NCBI GenBank assembly: GCA_034509925.1
Contig: CM067529.1
Location: 10,379,501 to 10,443,500, forward strand
Origin: Hirudinaria manillensis
Taxonomy: Eukaryota; Annelida; Clitellata; Hirudinida; Hirudinidae
DNA length: 64,000 nt
Direction: 5' to 3'
Shown here: piece by piece, positions 57,782 to 64,000 of the stretch
Layout of the letters: every line of letters begins with the position of its first letter
Position numbering within the stretch: the first letter of the stretch is position 1
Notes under the pieces: model-generated
Told to the model about the DNA's origin: nothing
Database searches by the model: none
The model's input: only the letters and a program-made list of their open reading frames with translations
Program-made: the position numbers and the translations under genes

Positions 57782-60700
57782 ATGGCATTGACAATTATTG
57801 TGGTTCTGCTTATGTTCAGTCATTTTGCTGAAGTAAATGGTAATGATGTTAAGGATTCAAAATTTACGTCATGTGAGTACATTTTCTCCTCATTTGAACA
57901 AAACTTAATGATAATATCTCTTTATAAATATATTAAATCAATAATTAACCTTATATTAGTAAAAATTATTAATATCTAGCTAATGGATAGTGTGTTTAGG
58001 ACAGTTTAGGACTAATGGATAGTGTTTGTAAATATCATTTATAAAAATTTTTTTGATTAATCGGGTGTTGAACGGTAAATTTCTTTTAGAATGTAACTTT
58101 GTATATTTTAATGGAATATATAGAATTTGAATAAAACATATTTAATATATTATTACAAAATAGATTTGATTGAACACAACATTAGAAGCTTTCAAGATGG
58201 AGATGAAACGCATTGGTCATTGGACCTGAATGGCAATTATATAATCGAAAGTGTTCGCATCCATGGTATGGAATATTTTCATAGCATCATTTTCGGAAGT
58301 TTGTTATTAAATGATATTAAAAATCAACTGGTTTTCATTAACAGTTTCGGGATATTCAACGTGGAACTCTAGAAATTTTAGTATGACAGTAAATCAAACT
58401 TTCCCTGCAAATCAAAGAGAAAAGTTACACAAATGTGATCAAATATTCTTTGACGAGAATGGATGGATAATTATTAAGTGCAAACAGTCTGTTGTGATTG
58501 GAAGTTATCTGACAATTAAGGTCATGTCAGGTCATATTGCTCATATCAGCAAGACATTGAACATCGATATTTGTTCATTAACAAAATGTAGGGAAATTTA
58601 AATTGGCCATTGTTCAACATTTAAAAATTAATTTAATTTCGTTTTCATCCAATCATGCAGATCCAATTTTCTCTAATTTTAAAATAGATTCATCTTTTGT
58701 AAATTTGAGCATTCAAAATGTACTTGATGGTGACTTTAATACATGTTTGCCGATGAATGAATCGTGGTTCGACTATTCAAATTGGTTTTCATACGATGTG
58801 GAGGAAGAAATGTTTGTTGGGTCTGTCATAATTATGGGTAAATAAAATTGATTTTATAAGTTTATGAACAATGATTGACATTTAATGTTATTTTAGGAAA
58901 ACATTATGAACCAGTGACAAATTTCAATGTTTTGATAAGCAACCGTTATACTGTTGACATTTTCCCAAATGATACAGTTTGCAACGCTAGCAATTATTTT
59001 ATAAGCTGTCTTAGAGAAGGACGATACATTACCTTAAAAAAATTGTCCAACAATGGCATGAAATCGGCCATTTGCGAAATTCTTATTTCTGGATCCAGAA
59101 AATACGGTTCTCGCCAATAATATATATTGAAATATTTGTACTAGTAATATTGCTGATTACATTTTTTACCGTAATTTTAATGTTATTGACTTAATTAAGA
59201 TATTCATAAACTTATAAATCGTATCGTATACGTGGATAGGTGGCACGAACCCAAATAAATAAAACTGATAAACATATTGTAGTAATTACTAAATTAATAA
59301 GTAATTTTGGCTTGATTTAGTTATTTATTTATTTTGCAGAAAAACTAAATAAAGAATATGACATTTGTAGCTTCAAGATTAATGGAAAGTTCGATGGAAA
59401 GTTTTAATATCAAATTCTTGAAGTCACTAATTAATGTTTTACATAATGTTAGATGTTTGATGTTTCCCTTTTAAATAAAAACCAGTTTATTTAACAGAAA
59501 GAGAAACTGATTCTAAGGCAGCTTGGATGGTGCCGTTGATAATATTATTATGCTGTTCCTTCTTGTTTGGACTGTGCTTTTGGATATGGTCAATATATAG
59601 AAAGTAGGTGTAGCCAAAACCTTTAATATGAACTAACATGATTTCAAGATGATTTATATATATTTTTTTTTATCTTTAAACTAATAATTTCCAAGAAAGC
59701 CTCGTTTCTGTGAGTTCTTGTTTCAATGTCCCACATCAATGTTGAACATAAATTTTAATTACCATTTACTAATTAGCAAAGAAACAATTTGTTGGATCAA
59801 ACCTGATAAACCTGCACGCAAACGGACTTCAGCATGTCATTAACAGGAGGCTATTACTTGGAGAATTTGACAAAGAATTCACAGTCAGTAAACATCAGTT
59901 GAAGAATATTAGCCAGTCAATATTTTTTTTAATTTTAGAAATTGCCCAAAAGTGATGTCAAACCATCAACAATTGCTGCAAATCATGCTCTTAAAAATCG
60001 TTTTGCAAATGTTGTACCCTGTACGAAATTACTTTGTTGCACTAATTTGATTTAAATATTTATATGGGTTTGTTATTCACAGTTGATGACAATTTGGTGT
60101 TGTTGGAAGGTCACGAAAGTAATTACATCAACGCCAGCTTTATCACAGTTAGATGTTATTTCTTGATATTTATTTTACGTTTATTTCAAATATTAATATT
60201 AATGTATTAATGTGATGAAGAACATTTTCTATTCCAAAAGGGATACGGTGGTGTTCCAAAAGCTTACATAGCAACTCAAGGTTTAAATAAGATTTTTTTT
60301 TCTCAAAATTTATGCACTTTTTTGCGCAAGTCGTGAAACAATATCCTAATCACAGGTCCCACGGAAACCACTTTGAACGAATTTTGGAACCTTATATGGC
60401 ATTATAAAGTGGATGTCATTGTCATGCTTACTCAACTGTCTGAAGACGTTGTTAGATTATTATCCTTGTTATAATTATCATCGGGAGAGTGGTTTGGGTT
60501 TACGAATGTTAATCGATGATCTGTGGGGTCTTGTTGGTGCAACGACAGTATGATAATTTGTATGATGGAGGGGAGAAGAAAAGAAAGCGCCCCAAGAGTG
60601 GAGAAAGTGCGACTACAGAAGGACAAGACCGATAGGGACATTCGCCTGCTTAGCGAGTGAGGTCCGGTCACGAAGTCAGAGGTTACTGAGAGCCGAAACG

Positions 60701-63700
60701 TTTATAGATGTGATTCCTACTCTTTGAGTATTCCTGTCGGAGCTTGTCAAGAATTTGATTTTCTTGTTATTATAGTTGTTGTCTCCATTAATTGAAGCAT
60801 GAGAATACGTCAACTTAATTAATCTTACCGAGAAAATGAGAGCTTCTTTTAATTGACTTTCTTTTGTGTGTTAATGTGATGTTAATCTTTTGTTAATTAA
60901 CGTAATTACGTGGTGTGTTATCATGTTATGAGATGACGAAGCTTGATGAAGATATTAAGTGTGCATAAATAATGAGTCGCAAGCCATAATGTAGAACAGT
61001 GAAAGGAAGCAGGGGAAGGTGAAAGCTTCGAGCACGAGTTCATTCAATATACATGTATGAAGATGTAGACTTAAATGTTATTATAATGAAAGATTTCTGA
61101 CTAAGGACATCGAATTGGATAGGAATGAGATAAATCTGTAATTAAATGGTAGACCTTTTAGTGATTTTTTGATAATCTGATTCATTCTTTCAAGCATTTC
61201 AAATCAAATTCGGTTTCATAATACAAGCACAATGCAATATATAAGATTTGTTTCTTAACGAAGGACAAATGCGAACAATATTGGCCAGACGTAGATGAAC
61301 AGGAAGCAATCTTTGGCAAAATATCAGTAACTAATATGAAGGAGAGCCAATTTGCTGATTACATTCGCAGGAACCTCGTGGTTAGAATGATAAATGTGAG
61401 TGACATATTTGTCTTGTTTATGAACGACAGATGTTAAATTTATTTGACATTTTCGCAAATGTTCATTCCAAAGTAGGATAAATGTACTATTCCAATGTGG
61501 CCATTGATGACTCTGTAAGCTGTTATTAGTTAAGTAAAATAGTATAAGTTTGAAAAATAAAATACTCATGCAATCAAATACTCAAGCATCAAATTATGCG
61601 AGCTAAATTGACTTGAAATAGATTAATGAGTGGCTATAATGAAGCAATAATTTGCAGTGATATACAAATGATTTGTTTAACCCAATAATTAAATTATGAA
61701 AGAAGCAGTTCATTAATGTAATATTTAATGAAAAATTACCAATTCACGATGTGCAGTCGTACCATAGCGCTATTTAATTCAACGTATGAAATACAAATGT
61801 GAACATCAAACAATTAGAAAGCAGCTAGAAATAATAATTGATTCAATGATAAGATAATGTTTCGAACTATATGTAATATTCTTTCGTTACATAAATATTT
61901 TATCATATTAATTCATAAAAATATTTTATCTTTAATCATATTGCAGCAGCCAAGAGAAGCACCAAGACCAGTTGTCCATATGCATTTCTTATCTTGGACT
62001 GATAGCCAAGTACCATTCTGTTACTTCCCTCTTCTGAACTTCAGAGAAAAAGTGAATTCATTTCAAGCACATTCAAAAAGTCCGCTGCTCGTTCATTGCA
62101 GGTACTTCATTAATTAACGAATCAGAAACAAGACAAACATTTCTTAATAACTTAAATTTGATTACAGTGCAGGTGTAGGTAGAACTGGCACTTATATAGC
62201 TATTGATTATCTGATCAAACAAGCAGAGGCTGAAGGTAAGGTATCAGTTTATAAATGTGTGAAGGACCTGAGACTCCAAAGAATGAATATGGTTCAAAAT
62301 AAGGTTGAAATTGGATTAGTATGACATTTGTACATAATAAACATTTAAATTAGATTTTTTTTTTTAAATTTTCAGAAGCAATACAGTTTTATTTACAAGA
62401 GCTTGGTAGAATTTATGGCGACATCAAAAACGTCACTGAATTGCATCGACTTTATTCAGAGGTTTCAAGGTTCAGTACCACAAGGGTCCTCAGATGAAAA
62501 CAAGATTCGAGTTATTAAGGATGAAAGCGAAACGACTTACAGAGTAAGCAAAACTACTATAAAATTAGTGAATAAAATTAGTATATATATATATATTCAT
62601 GTCATATATTATCATTATAGACGAGGTAATATAATTAAAAAAACAATATTACATTCAGTGTACCTATTAACTTTGAAATTACTAGTTAACAATCAAGAGC
62701 ATAAGCTATTAAATATTCTCTTGGGTTAACCAATTATGTCTCCTCATAAGGAAGTAGCAATTAATGTATGGACGCAAAAATAAACAATAAAACCAAATGT
62801 CCGCCAAAGTAATAAATATATTTTATTAGCTTAAAATACATTTCTCGTTCTAGAATTTGAAAAAAGTTGTCCAAATTAAATTTGCAAGGATGCCTTGTGG
62901 TACCAGAACTATAGGTTTGTTGAGGAACCGACACGAAGAAAATATTGAAAGTAATTGTGTTTTGTTGCTAATAAAAATTACATATGAATAAATAAATATT
63001 ATTTTCTTCATAGTTGGCGACCACAGTCTTTGCACTAATATCGGAGCGAGTTATGCCAGATTTCTTAACGCCGTTTCAATACAAGTAACAACTAAAATAT
63101 TTTTAGAGTGTTATTTAGCAATGTTATTACGATTTATCTAGCTCTACAAAAATTTTTTTTTATCGAAAATCGTGAATCAAAACGTTTGAACATCTTAGTG
63201 TTACAAGATGTCCAATGCCTGCGTCCTTACGGAAATACCGCATGTGGAGACCAGGCCCAATTTTTGGCAAATGCTTTGGGAAAACGATGTCGGAGAAGTC
63301 TTTCTGTTGAATGATGACAACGTAAGTATTTCGATTGGTTTTATTTAATAGCAATAAACATTTGATAAAAATAATTACTTATCTTAGAATTGTGCAAAGT
63401 ATTGGCCTGAAAACGATGCAGTTGCGTTTGGATCACTGACGGTTTGCCTCACATCCGAAGAGGAATCTGGGAGTTTCGTTATAATGCGTAAATTTATTTT
63501 AGTGGATAAGGACAAGGTTAATCCAGTTAGTAGAAACGAATTTTATTTTGAATGGTTAAATAAAAACTGCATCCATTAAAAGAAGTTAAAAAGGAGTCAG
63601 TTCATTTCAGTTATTAATTACCTCGTAAATAATTTCATTCTATAAATTCAAACTTACTAACAGATATTATAATTTTCTGATGCATATAAATTTTAGCTAC

Positions 63701-64000
63701 AGCTTGGAGAAAATGTGAAAGAAATCACTCAATTTCAAGTGACCAGGCATTTATGGAGCGAACATTCCCAAGTTCCTACAAATAAACGTTATTTTCAGAA
63801 GATTTTAAAACAGTTAGTGAAAAGCAAAAAGAGAACAGTTCTGCAATGTTTGTGAGTCCCAAAATGCTTCTAAGTTTAAATAAATGTTTCACTAAGTTTG
63901 ACTTTTAAAGCAAAAAAAATCTTTATTTCGACTAACGTTTAATTCTTTATGGAATGATTTTAAGTTAATATCTTTTTAATTTTAAAGCAACTATTTGCAG
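57782..64000 (+). CDS. Receptor-type protein tyrosine phosphatase with F-type-lectin-like ectodomain (3' end outside window)
   Basis: A transmembrane tyrosine phosphatase. Exons: 57782-57872, 58164-58265, 58345-58587, 58661-58837, 58897-59106, 59498-59603, 59696-59709, 59777-59883, 59939-60020, 60083-60147, 60241-60280, 60356-60447, 61264-61395, 61947-62101, 62168-62303, 62376-62543, 62854-62950, 63014-63084, 63199-63321, 63388-63516, 63697-63851; the next acceptor AG is the window's last two bases. About 831 residues are visible. Seen are a signal peptide (1-20), two galactose-binding/F-type-lectin-like modules (about 35-145 and 147-270, with [39 protein letters not shown]), a membrane helix (about 283-305, [16 protein letters not shown]), a basic juxtamembrane, phosphatase D1 ([29 protein letters not shown], catalytic [12 protein letters not shown] with Cys near 538) and D2 ([26 protein letters not shown]). 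Donors at 58587 and 59106 rest mainly on phase. Which vertebrate RPTP class is nearest is unclear. Confidence 0.92.
60480..60790. repeat. GC-richer, repeat-like island in a phosphatase intron
   Basis: This block inside the 816-bp intron between exons 60356-60447 and 61264-61395 has clearly higher GC than the rest of the intron. It holds a possible stem between GACCG at about 60,628 and CGGTC at about 60,665. No coding frame fits a known family on either strand. It may be a decayed SINE-like insert; this is a weak call. Confidence 0.3.

Noticed and set aside
60620-60730. Possible hammerhead ribozyme (CTGAGAG followed by CGAAACG)
   Set aside because: The core needs CTGATGA and properly spaced stems, which are not present.

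Overview
This window looks like nuclear DNA of an invertebrate animal. It is AT-rich, its genes have many short GT-AG introns, and it is full of TAA/ATG-type microsatellites. A Mig-2-like (Mtl) Rho GTPase, a type found in invertebrates, and a receptor phosphatase with F-type-lectin-like ectodomains both suggest a protostome, most plausibly a spiralian such as an annelid or mollusc. That placement is inference; no species marker was seen.

Layout, left to right. (1) 380-5698, minus: STAM, an ESCRT-0 adaptor, 14 exons, complete. (2) 6540-7344, minus: a PEBP-family protein, 5 exons, with a GC-AG intron. (3) About 8.2-11.6 kb: a graveyard of mobile elements. It holds two tails of one LINE family in opposite orientation, a Merlin DNA-transposon fragment and an old LTR-type fossil. 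(4) 13707-25638, minus: an ARHGAP20-like RhoGAP (PH, RA and RhoGAP domains plus a long disordered tail), 16 exons. (5) 25.6-34 kb: gene-poor, with many microsatellites, a self-complementary minisatellite and one small ORF. (6) 34066-35360, minus: an unrecognised four-exon gene. (7) 36207-44097, plus: a BTB-BACK-Kelch gene closest to the KLHL36/KLHL9/13/22 group, 11 exons. (8) 45850-49602, minus: the Mtl/MIG-2 Rho GTPase, 5 exons. (9) 50119-56533, plus: EARS2, mitochondrial glutamyl-tRNA synthetase, 14 exons. (10) 57782 to the right edge, plus: a receptor tyrosine phosphatase, 21 exons visible, which runs off the window.

All exon models were read by eye. I required canonical or near-canonical splice sites, matching intron phase and continuous family similarity; every complete CDS sums to a multiple of three. 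The genes are unrelated housekeeping or signalling loci and do not form an operon. Two pairs are head-to-head with short shared promoters (34066-35360 gene / KLHL, and Mtl / EARS2). Mtl and the ARHGAP20-like protein are both parts of Rho GTPase signalling, but nothing here shows that they act together.

The most interesting signals are the receptor phosphatase (lectin-like ectodomain, WTD instead of WPD, a 14-nt microexon), a 46-bp minisatellite that contains the 5' splice site of an Mtl intron, and a ~180-bp (ACTC)n tract directly before an EARS2 3' splice site. I found no CRISPR array, rRNA or tRNA gene.
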